From DATIKM01 sp035477595 (GTDB taxonomy: Bacteria; Armatimonadota; Chthonomonadetes; Chthonomonadales; CAJBBX01): DNA of 37,291 nucleotides. Below the pieces are notes generated by a model, which made no database searches, was not told the origin of the DNA, and saw nothing but the letters and a program-made list of their open reading frames with translations. Position 1 is the stretch's first letter. The number at the start of each line of letters is the position of its first letter. The translations under genes were made by a program, and so were the position numbers. Below are positions 16,330-25,540 of this stretch, piece by piece. The DNA is taken from NCBI GenBank assembly GCA_035477595.1, contig DATIKM010000090.1:1-37291 (forward strand), in the 5' to 3' direction.

Positions 16330-17305
16330 GCGCGGCGCGTTGGCGCTCGCCGGTACGCTACTGGTTGCGGGTGGCTGCGCGCTCGATGCCCGGGAGGCGC
16401 CGGCGCGCGAGCGGCAGACATCCGCGGCGCCCGCTGCCTCCGCACCCGGTACATCCGAGCCGCGCCGGGTGCAGAGGCCCGCCTTCGACGGCGATCGCGC
16501 CTTCGCCCTGCTGACGCGCCAGACCGACTTCGGCCCCCGACCGCCTGGCACCGCCGCCCACCGCCGTACGCGCGACTTCCTCGTTGCGGAGTTGTCGAAG
16601 TACGCAGATCGCGTGTTCCGCCAGGACTTCACCTACCGCGGAATTCCCATGTTCAATGTGGTGGGTGTGTTCCGCCCGGAGGCCGAGCGGAGGATCCTGC
16701 TCTGCGCCCACTGGGACACGCGCCCCATTGCCGACATGGAGGTCGACGAGGCCAAGCGCCGCCTGCCCATCCTCGGGGCTAACGACGGCGCCTCCGGGGT
16801 TGCCGTGCTGCTGGAGCTGGCGCGCATGTTCAAGCAGCAGCCGCCCGACGTTGGCGTGGTGATTGCGCTCTTCGACGGCGAGGACTTCGGCGACTTCACC
16901 CGCATGGAGGGGGTGTTGCTCGGCTCCACCCACTTCGCCAGGAACCTCTCCGAGATCGGCAGGCGGCCTGCCTACGGCATCCTGCTCTGCATGATAGGCG
17001 ACCGCGACCTCGTCATACAGCGTGAGACCCACTCCGAGCGGCACGCGAAGCGCGTGAACGACCTTGTGTTCGGCATCGCCAGGGAGCTCGGGTACGGCAA
17101 CGTGTTCCGCGACAGGCCTATGGTGGAGATCATCAACGACCACTGGCCCCTCAACGCGGCCGGCCTGCCGACCATCAACCTCATCGACTTCGACTACGCG
17201 CCCTGGCATACGCTCGACGACACGCCGGACAAGTGCAGCCCACGCTCGCTGCGCATCGTCGGAGAAGTGGTGGCCGAGACGGTGTATCGCGAGCGGGCGC
17301 GGTAG
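16313..17305 (+). CDS. M28-family glutaminyl-peptide cyclotransferase-like lipoprotein
   Basis: Zinc-dependent enzyme of the M28/glutaminyl cyclase group; such enzymes either remove N-terminal residues or cyclise N-terminal Gln to pyroglutamate. Metal and catalytic positions are all visible: H133 (CAHWDTRP), D158 (GANDGASG), E190 (FDGEDFGD), D230 (IGDRDL) and H299 (PWHTLDD). The single-zinc QC-type spacing and the DFGDF and HTLDDTPDKCSP segments favour a cyclotransferase. The N-terminus (GALALAGTLLVAGGC) looks like a lipoprotein signal with C22 as the lipidated residue, followed by a Pro/Ala/Ser linker. I chose the TTG at 16313 because GAGGAGGAG lies just upstream; no ATG or GTG is suitably placed. 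It overlaps the previous gene by 17 bases, and the M42 gene starts 3 bases after its stop. Confidence 0.87.
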   Translation: MCFAGRRGALALAGTLLVAGGCALDAREAPARERQTSAAPAASAPGTSEPRRVQRPAFDGDRAFALLTRQTDFGPRPPGTAAHRRTRDFLVAELSKYADRVFRQDFTYRGIPMFNVVGVFRPEAERRILLCAHWDTRPIADMEVDEAKRRLPILGANDGASGVAVLLELARMFKQQPPDVGVVIALFDGEDFGDFTRMEGVLLGSTHFARNLSEIGRRPAYGILLCMIGDRDLVIQRETHSERHAKRVNDLVFGIARELGYGNVFRDRPMVEIINDHWPLNAAGLPTINLIDFDYAPWHTLDDTPDKCSPRSLRIVGEVVAETVYRERAR

Positions 17306-17308
17306 CCG

Positions 17309-18373
17309 GTGACTCGGGGCGGCCCTCTGCCCGAGCCGATCGAGCTCCTACGCGAGCTGGTCGCCGCGCAGGGACCGCCCGGCGCCGAGGGCCGCGTCCG
17401 TGAGGCGGTGGCGCGCCATGCGCGGGCCCTCGGCTTCACGCCGGCGGTCGATGCCAAGGGCAACCTGCTCGTATGGTGCGGCGACGCGTTGGGCCCGGTT
17501 CACACCGTGGTGACGGCTCACCTCGACGAGATCGCGCTGATGGTCTCGTCGGTCGCGCCGGACGGCACTATTGCCGTCGCTCCTCTCGGCGGAGTGCATC
17601 CCTACAAGTGGGGCGAGGCGCCCGTCGATATCCTGGCATCGCCCGGACCGGTGCCCGCCATCCTATCGTTCGGGTGCGTCCATACCGAACATCCTGCCTC
17701 GGCCGCTGTTCGCGCGCGGACCTCACCGCTCGCGTGGTCCGATGCCTTCCTGTTCACGGGCTCCAGCGCTGATGCGCTCCGGCAGGCCGGCGTGCGCCCG
17801 GGCTCACGCGTGGCGCTGGGCATCGAACGTCGCTTCGTGCGGACGATGGGGCCGTTTGTCTGCGCCCCGTTCCTAGATGACCGGGCCGACCTTGTGGCCT
17901 GGCTCCTCGCCCTCGCCGCGCTCTCCGACGACGCTCCGATGCCAGGCGTGCTGTTCGCGGCGACCGTCGCCGAGGAGGTGGGCGGCGAGGGCGCGAAGTA
18001 CCTTCTGCAGGCCCTGCGGCCGGATCGCTGTGTCGCCCTCGAGGTAGGGCCCTCGGTGCCTGAGAACAGGTTTCTGCCGGACCAGCGGCCGACGATCTGG
18101 GCAAGCGACTCGTTCGCGGCGATAGGCGCAGCAGAAGCGGACGCGCTGGCCCGGGTCTGCCGCGACCACGGTGTCGAGCCGCACTGGCAGGTGCTGACGC
18201 GCGGGGGATCCGATGCGTCGTGCGCCGCCGCGGCCGGTCTGGTCGCCCATCCCATCACGCTCGGCTTGCCCATGGAGAACACGCACGGCCTGGAGATCAT
18301 GCACTCCGAGGCGCCCGCGGAGCTGGCACGGCTGCTTGTGGCCTACCTGCAGCATGTCGCCGGGACCCGGTAG
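17309..18373 (+). CDS. M42-family metallo-aminopeptidase
   Basis: A 354-residue cytoplasmic aminopeptidase of the TET/FrvX group, forming large oligomers that trim peptides. Metal site and catalytic residues are H71 and D73 in AHLDEI, D190-D191 in FLDDRAD, E222-E223 in VAEEVGGEG, LEVGPS, and H326 in MENTHGLE. The inserted lid domain between the metal-ligand segments is present (GTIAVAPLGGVHPYKWGEAP). Start GTG at 17309, 3 bases after the M28 gene; the two are probably cotranslated. The pairing with a secreted M28 enzyme suggests peptide salvage. The substrate cannot be read from the sequence, and the family includes proteins named as endoglucanases in older databases. Confidence 0.9.
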   Translation: MTRGGPLPEPIELLRELVAAQGPPGAEGRVREAVARHARALGFTPAVDAKGNLLVWCGDALGPVHTVVTAHLDEIALMVSSVAPDGTIAVAPLGGVHPYKWGEAPVDILASPGPVPAILSFGCVHTEHPASAAVRARTSPLAWSDAFLFTGSSADALRQAGVRPGSRVALGIERRFVRTMGPFVCAPFLDDRADLVAWLLALAALSDDAPMPGVLFAATVAEEVGGEGAKYLLQALRPDRCVALEVGPSVPENRFLPDQRPTIWASDSFAAIGAAEADALARVCRDHGVEPHWQVLTRGGSDASCAAAAGLVAHPITLGLPMENTHGLEIMHSEAPAELARLLVAYLQHVAGTR

Positions 18374-18436
18374 CCCTCGAGCCCGCCGCCGCTACTGCGC
18401 ACGGCAGCACTACATCGTGAGGAGGAAGACCGCGCC

Positions 18437-19321
18437 ATGCCCCAGACCAGCGGCCACGACGATATCCGCATCGGAACACTTGCCGGCTTCACCCTCGGGC
18501 CCGGCTACCTGCGCGCTGCCGTGCAGCACGGTTTCGAGTCCTACGAGCTCACCGCATGGCAGTACCTGGGCGATCTGGACCTTGACGACGCTGCCAAACG
18601 TTCCATCGACGCCCTCGCCGGTCGCGCCATCATCAGTTCGGTGGGCATCTACGGCAACCCGCTCGAGGATGCGCAGACCGAGCGCGACTGGGAGACCCTC
18701 ATCCGCAAGGCGCGGCTCTTCGGGTGCGACGTCGTCTGCGCGTTCGCCGGCGCCCTTGAGGACCGGACCGTTGACCAGAACATCGGCCGGTTCGCGGAGG
18801 TCTGGGGCAGGCTTGCGAAGGTCGCCGCCGACTGCGGGGTCCGCATCGCGTTCGAGAACTGCGACATGGGCGGCACATGGGAGTCGCCGCGGTGGAACAT
18901 CGCCCATTCGCCCCGTGCCTGGGAGATGATGTTCGACGCCGTTCCGGCTGACAATCTGGGACTCGAGTGGGAGCCGTGCCACCAGATGGTCTCTCTCGTC
19001 GACCCCATCGCCCAGCTCCGGAAGTGGGTGGGACGCATCTACCACCTGCACGGCAAGGATGCGACGGTAGCCTGGGACGTCATCCGCGAGCACGGAACAC
19101 GGGGCGGCGCGCCCTACGTCTGGCACCGCACGCCCGGCTTCGGGGACTGCAACTGGGCCGACATCATCTCGATCCTGCGGATGGGCGGTTACCGGGGCGC
19201 CATCGACATCGAGGGCTGGCACGACCCGGTATACCGCGGAGACCTGGAGATGACCGGACAGGTTCACGGGCTGCAGTACCTGAAGCGCTGCCGAGGCGGC
19301 GGGTTCGTGCCCAACCCTTAG
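18437..19321 (+). CDS. Sugar phosphate isomerase/epimerase-like TIM-barrel protein
   Basis: A 294-residue protein of the AP-endonuclease-2/xylose-isomerase-like TIM-barrel family, whose members isomerise or epimerise sugars or dehydrate inosose with a divalent metal. Probable metal ligands are in RIAFENCDM, LGLEWEPCHQM, IYHLHGKDA and AIDIEGWHDP, on successive strands as the fold requires. No signal peptide, so it is cytoplasmic. GAGGAGG stands about 13 bases before the ATG at 18437. It follows the M42 gene by 63 bases on the same strand and precedes the glycan operon promoter, so it may serve sugar catabolism downstream of the hydrolases. The exact sugar is unknown. Confidence 0.85.
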   Translation: MPQTSGHDDIRIGTLAGFTLGPGYLRAAVQHGFESYELTAWQYLGDLDLDDAAKRSIDALAGRAIISSVGIYGNPLEDAQTERDWETLIRKARLFGCDVVCAFAGALEDRTVDQNIGRFAEVWGRLAKVAADCGVRIAFENCDMGGTWESPRWNIAHSPRAWEMMFDAVPADNLGLEWEPCHQMVSLVDPIAQLRKWVGRIYHLHGKDATVAWDVIREHGTRGGAPYVWHRTPGFGDCNWADIISILRMGGYRGAIDIEGWHDPVYRGDLEMTGQVHGLQYLKRCRGGGFVPNP

Positions 19322-19343
19322 CGAAGACGACGGCTACGGTTCC

Positions 19344-19373
19344 TTGACGCGCCTCGGAGCCGGGCCCTATAAT
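19344..19373 (+). promoter_or_regulatory. Promoter of the glycan operon
   Basis: TTGACG at 19344-19349 and a perfect TATAAT at 19368-19373 are 18 bases apart. Transcription would start near 19380, about 56 bases before the first start codon. Confidence 0.8.
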
Positions 19374-19435
19374 GGCCGCCAGCGCCCGCCGCGGGCCTGG
19401 CTCTGCAGGCACGCGCGGCGACGGGAGGCTTCGCA

Positions 19436-20506
19436 TTGATCGTCGCCCTGCTCGCCCCCGTGCTGTCTCTCGGCGCGCCGGCGCCGCCCGCTCCACCTCC
19501 TCCCCTCTACCGCCAGGTGCGCAACGCGCGAGAACTGGTGCGCGCCGCGGCAGCCGTAGGGCCACGCGGAGGCACGATCATCCTCCTGCCGGGCGAGTAC
19601 GAGCTCGACCGTCCGCTTGTCTTCCATGGAGTGAGCCACCTTGCCATCAGAGGGAGCGGCTGGAACACAGTTATCCGGCGCAAGGGCGCAGGGGACGCCA
19701 TCGTCTTCACCGGGAGCACCTGGTCATGCAGCGTGCGGCACCTGGCCATCGAGGCAGACGCGACGCCGACCAGTGGCTCCGGCATCGTTTTCCGAGACGG
19801 CGAGTGGTGCGGCATCTCCGTGGTCGACGACTGCCACATCCGGGGGTTCGCCGAGAGCGGCATCCGGTTCGAGGGCAATCCACAGAAGCCGTTCTCGTCC
19901 AACACGGTCAGCCGCTGCTGGTTGACGGACAACCGCGGTGACCAGCTCTACAGCCGCGCGAACAACGACTTCCACATCGTGCAGAACCAGTTCGGGGCGG
20001 GCGCGAAGACGGTCCCGCGAAGCGGCGCGTTGCTGGACCGCTCCTCGGCAGGCACGTACTCCATGAACTACCACTGGGGCAACGAGGTCGCCCTGCGGCT
20101 CGGGCCCGCCGCCAACTTCAACCGCATCCAGAACAACCGGTTCGAGCAGAGCCGGCGCAATGGCATCCTCGTGGGAGACCCCGCAGGCGGCGATGCGAGC
20201 ATGTTCAACATCATTACGGGCAACACCATCCACACCAACTCGGAGCACAACTTCGGACAGCACGACGCGGTCGCGGCCTTCGACGCGGTGGAGACCACCT
20301 TCTGCCAGAACCAGATCTTCAGCTGGGACAACGCGCGCCACCGTTGCCGAAGCGGCCTCTCGCTCGGCCGGGGGTGCCGGCGATGGATCGTGAAGGACAA
20401 CATCATCCGACACTGCACGGCGGAGCCGATCGTGTTCGACCCGACCGCCGAGCACGTCGTGCGCGACAACCTAGTTGACGCCCCGGCGACAGGGGCACGG
20501 CCATGA
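19436..20506 (+). CDS. Secreted right-handed parallel beta-helix protein
   Basis: A 356-residue protein with a hydrophobic N-terminus (MIVALLAPVLSLGAPAPP) and then a Pro-rich linker. The body has the ladder of short strands typical of pectate-lyase-like beta-helices: GTIILLPGEYELDRPL, VSHLAIRGSGWNTVIRR, CSVRHLAIEAD, and repeated N-x-I/F and NNRF turns (NRIQNNRFEQSRRNGILVGD, NIITGNTIHTN, VKDNIIRH). The opening GGTIILLPGEY is the usual first rung of glycan-active helices. Members include polysaccharide lyases, mannuronan epimerases and glycoside hydrolases; no specific catalytic triad could be assigned. The TTG at 19436 is supported by GGGAGG 7 bases upstream. Its end overlaps the next start by 4 bases. 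Confidence 0.85.
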   Translation: MIVALLAPVLSLGAPAPPAPPPPLYRQVRNARELVRAAAAVGPRGGTIILLPGEYELDRPLVFHGVSHLAIRGSGWNTVIRRKGAGDAIVFTGSTWSCSVRHLAIEADATPTSGSGIVFRDGEWCGISVVDDCHIRGFAESGIRFEGNPQKPFSSNTVSRCWLTDNRGDQLYSRANNDFHIVQNQFGAGAKTVPRSGALLDRSSAGTYSMNYHWGNEVALRLGPAANFNRIQNNRFEQSRRNGILVGDPAGGDASMFNIITGNTIHTNSEHNFGQHDAVAAFDAVETTFCQNQIFSWDNARHRCRSGLSLGRGCRRWIVKDNIIRHCTAEPIVFDPTAEHVVRDNLVDAPATGARP

Positions 20507-23500
20507 CGTGGCTCTTCGCGTGGGCCGCGATGGGCGGACTGATGGCACTGAGCGCGCTCGCCGGCGGCGGGCAGCCCGCGGACGAGCTGCTGCAGCCCGA
20601 TGCCTGGTCGCCTCACCCGGACGGAGGCCGGACGGTCGCCATCACAGCCACGCCTGGCCCCTCTGGCGGCCCGGCGCTGCGCCTCCGCTATGACGACGCG
20701 CCGCCGCACTGGGGCAACGTGGTCGCGCGAGGCTCCGTACCGCCAGATGCCACGGCGTTGCGTTTCCAGGTACGCCGGATCGGCGGCTCGTCGCTCGCCG
20801 CGATGCACGTGCTCCTGCTCGAGCGAGATGGTGACCTGTGGCTGCGCGAGGTGCGGCCGGGCGGTGGCGCGATAGGGGTCCAGAGGTCCGTCTGGCTCGA
20901 GGTGCGTCTGCCCGTTTCGAGCTTCACGCATGAACCGCGCGGAGACCGCCGCCGAGCCATGGTGACGGTCGACCGGCTCCTCCTCGGCTGCAACTTCGGG
21001 GATCTGGAGGTCGAAGTGGCCGATCTGCGGTGGGAGCGGCGTGCCCCTGTGGCACCCGAGCCTCTCGATCGCACGCCAGACCTGCAGATCGCGCGCGGCC
21101 CGCGCGGCGCCGTGGGCGTGATCGACATGGGCGCCGGCCTGCCGGAGGGGTTCCGGAGCGCGCATCCGCCTGCTGCGATGCTGCGAGCCCTGCGAGCAGG
21201 CGGGTACGGGGCGACGCTCCTGCGCCCCGGCGACCTCGCTGACCCGGCGGTCCTGACGCGGGAGCGGCTGGACGCAGTGGTCCTCTCCTGCGGTCCCTTC
21301 TTCCCGGCTCCCGCACGCGAGGCGTTCCTTGCCTACCTCAGGGCCGGCGGCAGCTTCCTTTCCACGGATGGCTACGCGTTCGACCGGCTGGTGGAGCGAT
21401 CGGGCTCGACGTGGGTCGACCAGGGCTCAGGAACAACTGCCGCCGAGACCGACACACCGACGGCGGATGCGCCGTCGATGAACACGCGCCACGGGCGCAC
21501 CGGCGACGCCATCACCTTCTCGACGAACCAGATACCCGTGTTCGATCCGGCCTTCCAACTACAGCACGTCGCCCGGCTGCGCGTGGCGTCGCGGTTCCGC
21601 CCCGCGCGCGGCGGCCCGACCTTTGGCACGACGGGGCGCATCTCCGGGTACGCGGCCTGCGGCCTGACCGGGCTCAACAACCCGGTGTTCCCACCCGTGT
21701 ACCGTCGCTGGGAGCCAGTCGTCGAGGCGCTCGACGCGGACGGCCAGCCGCGGGGCGCCGCGGTCGGCCTGATGCGCAACCACGCCGGGCCGTTCGCAGG
21801 CTCCGTCTGGGCGTTCAGCGGCATCACGAGCGGTCAGGATCTCTTCCTCGCCACTCCCGCGCGGCGCGCCCTGCTCATCCGCCTGATGGACGCTCTTGTG
21901 ACGCCGCTGACGCTCCACGGCCTGCGCTCAGACCTGGCGTGCTACCGCGAGGGCGAGACCGCCCGCCTGTCCGTGCGATGCACGAACCGCGGACGAGCGC
22001 GGGCGCGCACCGCGATCACGCTCCGCGTTGCGGGAAGGACCGTCGCAAGCCGAACCCTCGACCTCAACCCGGGCGAGACGCGCGAGGTCGAGGCAGCGGT
22101 CCCCGTCCGCGGGCTCCGAGGGCACCTGATCCGCTTCGCGGCGGAGGCAACCTGTGGCGCGACCCAGACGACCCAGCGGATCGACAGCGCCTTCTGCATC
22201 TGGCGCCAGGAGGTGATCGACGCCGGCCCGCGGGTCGCCTGGGAGGGCAACTACCTCACGATCGACGGGCGGGCCGCGTTCCTTGCCGGCACCAACCAGA
22301 CGGGCATGATGTTCTACTCGGATGGCGAGGGACCTGCCGTCTGGGATCGAGATCTGCGCATGATGGCCGCCAACAACGTGCGCATCTTGCGCATCCTGCA
22401 CTTCTCGCCCTTCGCGAAGGACGGCTACCGGGGCGTGGGCGCGCACGGGCCCGCCGACCTCGCGGCGCGCCCGGCGCGGCTCCGCCGGCAGCTTGACGCC
22501 ATCGTGCTGCTGGCGCACGCCCACCGGGTCACGCTCTTTCTCTCGCTGCACGACTGGCAGGCCGTGGGGCTCACGGACGCGGAGCTCGCTCACCAAGCCG
22601 ACTGGAACCGCTTCTGGGCTGCGCGCTACCGGAGCGCCCCAGGCCTGTTCTTCGACGTGCAGAACGAGCCGACGGTCGACGTTCCGAACCGGCCCGACAT
22701 CGTAGCGCTCTGGAACGCCTTCCTGCGAGCGAGGTACGGCGCCGACGATGCCCTGCGCGCTGCGTGGGGCGCTCGAGCCCTGCAGGAGGCGCTCCCCAAC
22801 GTACCGCTCCCAGACCTGAGCGACGACTGGGGCGACGTGCGCTCGGCAGATCGAAAGCGGTTCGAGACCGAACTGCTGAACCGCTGGGTGAGGGCGAACG
22901 TCGACGGCCTTCGCGCCGGCAACCCGCGCGCCCTGGTCACCGTTGGCTACCTGCCCACGATGTCTCAGGCGGACAAGATCCTTGGGACACGGTACACCGA
23001 CTTCTCGAACATGCACTACTACGGCTCGCTGGAGGTTTTCCCGCTGGAGCTGAAGCTCATCGATCGCCGCGCCTATGGCAAGGGGTTCAGCCTGGGTGAG
23101 TTCGGCGCGCAGGAGGCGCACTCCGCGCGGAATCAGGGCGCGTCTGGCCTGCCGGAGGAACCGAGCATCCGCCGGTACCGGCAGGCCGTTCACTTCAGCG
23201 CGGGCATGGGTGCATCGTTTGCCGCCAACTGGTGCTGGAAAGAGCTCGACGAGATGGTCTTCCCCTGGGGCCTCGTCGAGCGCAGCACCCCAGTCGCGCG
23301 GCCGTGGCTCCACACCTTCGCCCAGACGTCGCTCCTGGCCTCGTTCGCCACGCTGGCCTGGCGCCCCCCGTCGACCGTACTCCTGGTCCCAGACAGCCAC
23401 CGCATCGGCCCGCGCTTCGACGAGATCCACCGCGGACTCCAGCGGGCCGTGAGGCTGCTCCTCGATGCGCGGGTCGACTTCGCCGTGATGAATGAGGAGG

Positions 23501-24465
23501 ACCTCCAGCAGGTACCGCCCGAGACGCGCCTTGTCGTCTGGCCGCTACCGTATTGTCCGTCCGACGAGGCGTTCGGCGTCGTGCGACGCTGGGTGGAAGC
23601 CGGCGGAACGCTTTACGTGTCCGGGAGCCTGGCGTACGATAGCGCGCGGCGGCCTTCACGCTCCGATCGGCACGCCGCGCTCGGGCTCCCACCGGACCCC
23701 GGCCCGCCACCGTTCCAGACACCCGAGGAGGGCTGGGCCGCCCCGGTCATCGAGGCGCGCCCCGGTCGCGGACGCGTGCTCTATGTGCCATACCCGCTGG
23801 AGCTGCGGCCGCGTCCCGGCGACGCTGCGGTCTATGCGCGCGCCATAGAGGTCGCAGGCGTCCGGCCCATCGCCCTTGAGCCGGCGACGGCACCGGTGCA
23901 CGCCCACTCGGTCGCCACGGCCGCAGGCGGACGGTTGACGGCGCTCGTGCGCACCGACCAGGACGAGGGCCGGCTTCGCGTCACGCTGCCGGACAGCGGG
24001 GCCACGGTGGAGCTGAGGCCAGGTGGCAGCGCGTTCGTGCTGACCGACCGGACACGCCGAGTTGTGGCTGCGGAGAGCGAGGGCGCCATCGAGGTGGGCG
24101 GACGCCGCCTTGCCGAGGCCAGCGGCCACTTCGGCCTGGCGTCGCTGGACGGCGCGCCCCTCGTTTCGGCCCGGTCGCTGCTCGTCCTACCCCACCAGCA
24201 GCGCAGCGTGCGCCTGCCCGGTCTGCCCCTGGCGCGCGGCGGGGCCGCAGCCGTGGGGCCCATGGCGCACCCTCGCCGCCGGTCGCAGCCGGCGAACGGT
24301 GAGGTTCGCGTCGGGGTAGGCCACGTTGCCGTCATCGCCACATCGGACCGGATGGCCTCCGCCCTGGAGAGCCTGCGCCGCGCCCTGCAGGGCCGCGCCC
24401 CATCCACGCCGGCCGCGGAGAGATCGAGCCGGGCGCCCCGCACGGGGCGCAATGGCGCCCTATGA
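20503..24465 (+). CDS. Large secreted clan GH-A-like glycoside hydrolase, multidomain
   Basis: A 1320-residue protein with a signal peptide (LFAWAAMGGLMALSALAGG). About 40-200 is a beta-sandwich, probably carbohydrate-binding. About 205-480 is a glutamine-amidotransferase-like Rossmann segment (LDAVVLSCGPFFPA, LRAGGSFLSTDGYAF). About 480-570 resembles an Ig-like domain. About 575-900 is a TIM barrel with the clan GH-A pattern: E722 in FDVQNEPT as acid/base and E866 in FSLGEFGAQ as nucleophile, 144 residues apart. About 960-1110 is another class-I-amidotransferase-like domain (LVVWPLPYCPSDEAFGVVRRWVEAGGTLYVSG), like the trimerisation domain of GH42 beta-galactosidases. The C-terminus holds beta-rich segments and an Arg/Ala tail. 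It does not fit GH5 or GH42 cleanly. It overlaps both neighbours by 4 bases. Confidence 0.85.
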   Translation: MTWLFAWAAMGGLMALSALAGGGQPADELLQPDAWSPHPDGGRTVAITATPGPSGGPALRLRYDDAPPHWGNVVARGSVPPDATALRFQVRRIGGSSLAAMHVLLLERDGDLWLREVRPGGGAIGVQRSVWLEVRLPVSSFTHEPRGDRRRAMVTVDRLLLGCNFGDLEVEVADLRWERRAPVAPEPLDRTPDLQIARGPRGAVGVIDMGAGLPEGFRSAHPPAAMLRALRAGGYGATLLRPGDLADPAVLTRERLDAVVLSCGPFFPAPAREAFLAYLRAGGSFLSTDGYAFDRLVERSGSTWVDQGSGTTAAETDTPTADAPSMNTRHGRTGDAITFSTNQIPVFDPAFQLQHVARLRVASRFRPARGGPTFGTTGRISGYAACGLTGLNNPVFPPVYRRWEPVVEALDADGQPRGAAVGLMRNHAGPFAGSVWAFSGITSGQDLFLATPARRALLIRLMDALVTPLTLHGLRSDLACYREGETARLSVRCTNRGRARARTAITLRVAGRTVASRTLDLNPGETREVEAAVPVRGLRGHLIRFAAEATCGATQTTQRIDSAFCIWRQEVIDAGPRVAWEGNYLTIDGRAAFLAGTNQTGMMFYSDGEGPAVWDRDLRMMAANNVRILRILHFSPFAKDGYRGVGAHGPADLAARPARLRRQLDAIVLLAHAHRVTLFLSLHDWQAVGLTDAELAHQADWNRFWAARYRSAPGLFFDVQNEPTVDVPNRPDIVALWNAFLRARYGADDALRAAWGARALQEALPNVPLPDLSDDWGDVRSADRKRFETELLNRWVRANVDGLRAGNPRALVTVGYLPTMSQADKILGTRYTDFSNMHYYGSLEVFPLELKLIDRRAYGKGFSLGEFGAQEAHSARNQGASGLPEEPSIRRYRQAVHFSAGMGASFAANWCWKELDEMVFPWGLVERSTPVARPWLHTFAQTSLLASFATLAWRPPSTVLLVPDSHRIGPRFDEIHRGLQRAVRLLLDARVDFAVMNEEDLQQVPPETRLVVWPLPYCPSDEAFGVVRRWVEAGGTLYVSGSLAYDSARRPSRSDRHAALGLPPDPGPPPFQTPEEGWAAPVIEARPGRGRVLYVPYPLELRPRPGDAAVYARAIEVAGVRPIALEPATAPVHAHSVATAAGGRLTALVRTDQDEGRLRVTLPDSGATVELRPGGSAFVLTDRTRRVVAAESEGAIEVGGRRLAEASGHFGLASLDGAPLVSARSLLVLPHQQRSVRLPGLPLARGGAAAVGPMAHPRRRSQPANGEVRVGVGHVAVIATSDRMASALESLRRALQGRAPSTPAAERSSRAPRTGRNGAL

Positions 24466-25502
24466 GCTACGACATCGGCGCGCAGGCTCTGACACTCCAG
24501 CGGCCCGAGCGGATCGCGCACACGGAGTACTGCAGCAACTACGCCCTCGTTCGGGCTGTCACGGGGCTCGATCCCGCGCGAGACGCCGAGGCTTGGCGAC
24601 GCTTCTACGACGCGTGGCAGATCGACTTCATCTGGTCCTCAGACGACGGGCCCGTTGACTGGGCCGCGCGGGGCCGCGTGACCGACATGGGTCACGCCGA
24701 GTTCCTGGAGGGCGGCGTCGACCGGCGCGACACGGTGCATTCCCCATTCCGCAGCGTGGACGACGTTCTCGCCTTCGACGCCGTGCTCGAGTACGGCCTG
24801 CCTGACTTCGAGGGCCTGGTGGCGCACTACGAGAGGAGCTACCAGAGCGCGCAGGCGGCCTTCCCAAACCAGGTCTGTCCGGGCGGGTACTACAAGACGA
24901 TCGTATCGGGCGCGATACAGGCCTTCGGATGGGATATGCTCCTCGAGGCTGCCGTCCACCGCCGGGAGTTCGAGCGCGTGCTGGACAGCTTCTTTGAGCT
25001 GACGCTCCACCACGTGCGCGCATGGGCGCGTACCTCTGTCCGCTTCTTCCTCCAGCACGACGACATGGTCTGGGCGGAGGGGCCCTTCATGCATCCCGAT
25101 ATCTACCGAGGCGCCATCTTCCCACGCTACCGGAGGCTCTGGGACGCGATGCATGAGGCCGGTAAGCCGGTCCTCTACTGCTCCGACGGCGACTTCACCC
25201 TGTTCGTCGACGACCTTGCTGAGGCTGGCGCGGACGGGTTCATCTTCGAACCCCTCACGGATCTGGACGTCGTCGTCCAGCGGTATGGCGAGACGAAGGT
25301 CATCATGGGGAGCAAGGTGGACTGCCGGACTCTGACATTCGGCACGCCGGACGACATCCGCGCCGAGATCGACGCCACGCTGTCGGTTGCGAAGGACTGC
25401 CCGGGCTTCGTCTTCGCTGTGGGCAACCACATCCCGAGCAACGTGCCGGTGGAGAACGCGCTCGCCTACTTCGATCATCTGAGCCGTTGCTGGCGCCGCT
25501 GA
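24462..25502 (+). CDS. UroD/MtaA-family protein (uroporphyrinogen decarboxylase-like)
   Basis: A 346-residue cytoplasmic TIM barrel of the uroporphyrinogen-decarboxylase superfamily, which holds both heme enzymes and corrinoid methyltransferases (MtaA, MtbA). Family-like segments are RVTDMGHAEF, KPVLYCSDGDFTLFVDDL, FIFEPLTDLDVVV, KVIMGSKVDCRTL and VFAVGNHIPSNVPVENALAYF. The N-terminal arginine motif of true HemE is absent, so a heme role is unlikely. Where MtaA-type enzymes have H-x-C and a later Cys for zinc, this one has YCS and GNHI, so any metal site is altered. It starts within the stop of the hydrolase gene (ATGA) and ends 38 bases before the mannosidase gene, so it belongs to the glycan operon. 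Substrate unknown. Confidence 0.85.
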   Translation: MSYDIGAQALTLQRPERIAHTEYCSNYALVRAVTGLDPARDAEAWRRFYDAWQIDFIWSSDDGPVDWAARGRVTDMGHAEFLEGGVDRRDTVHSPFRSVDDVLAFDAVLEYGLPDFEGLVAHYERSYQSAQAAFPNQVCPGGYYKTIVSGAIQAFGWDMLLEAAVHRREFERVLDSFFELTLHHVRAWARTSVRFFLQHDDMVWAEGPFMHPDIYRGAIFPRYRRLWDAMHEAGKPVLYCSDGDFTLFVDDLAEAGADGFIFEPLTDLDVVVQRYGETKVIMGSKVDCRTLTFGTPDDIRAEIDATLSVAKDCPGFVFAVGNHIPSNVPVENALAYFDHLSRCWRR

Positions 25503-25540
25503 GGCGCCTGGGTCGCTCCAAACTGCGCCGGGAGACCCTC

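Noticed and set aside
24462..25502. True uroporphyrinogen decarboxylase (hemE)
   Set aside because: The N-terminal arginine motif of HemE is absent and the gene sits in a glycan operon with no heme genes nearby.
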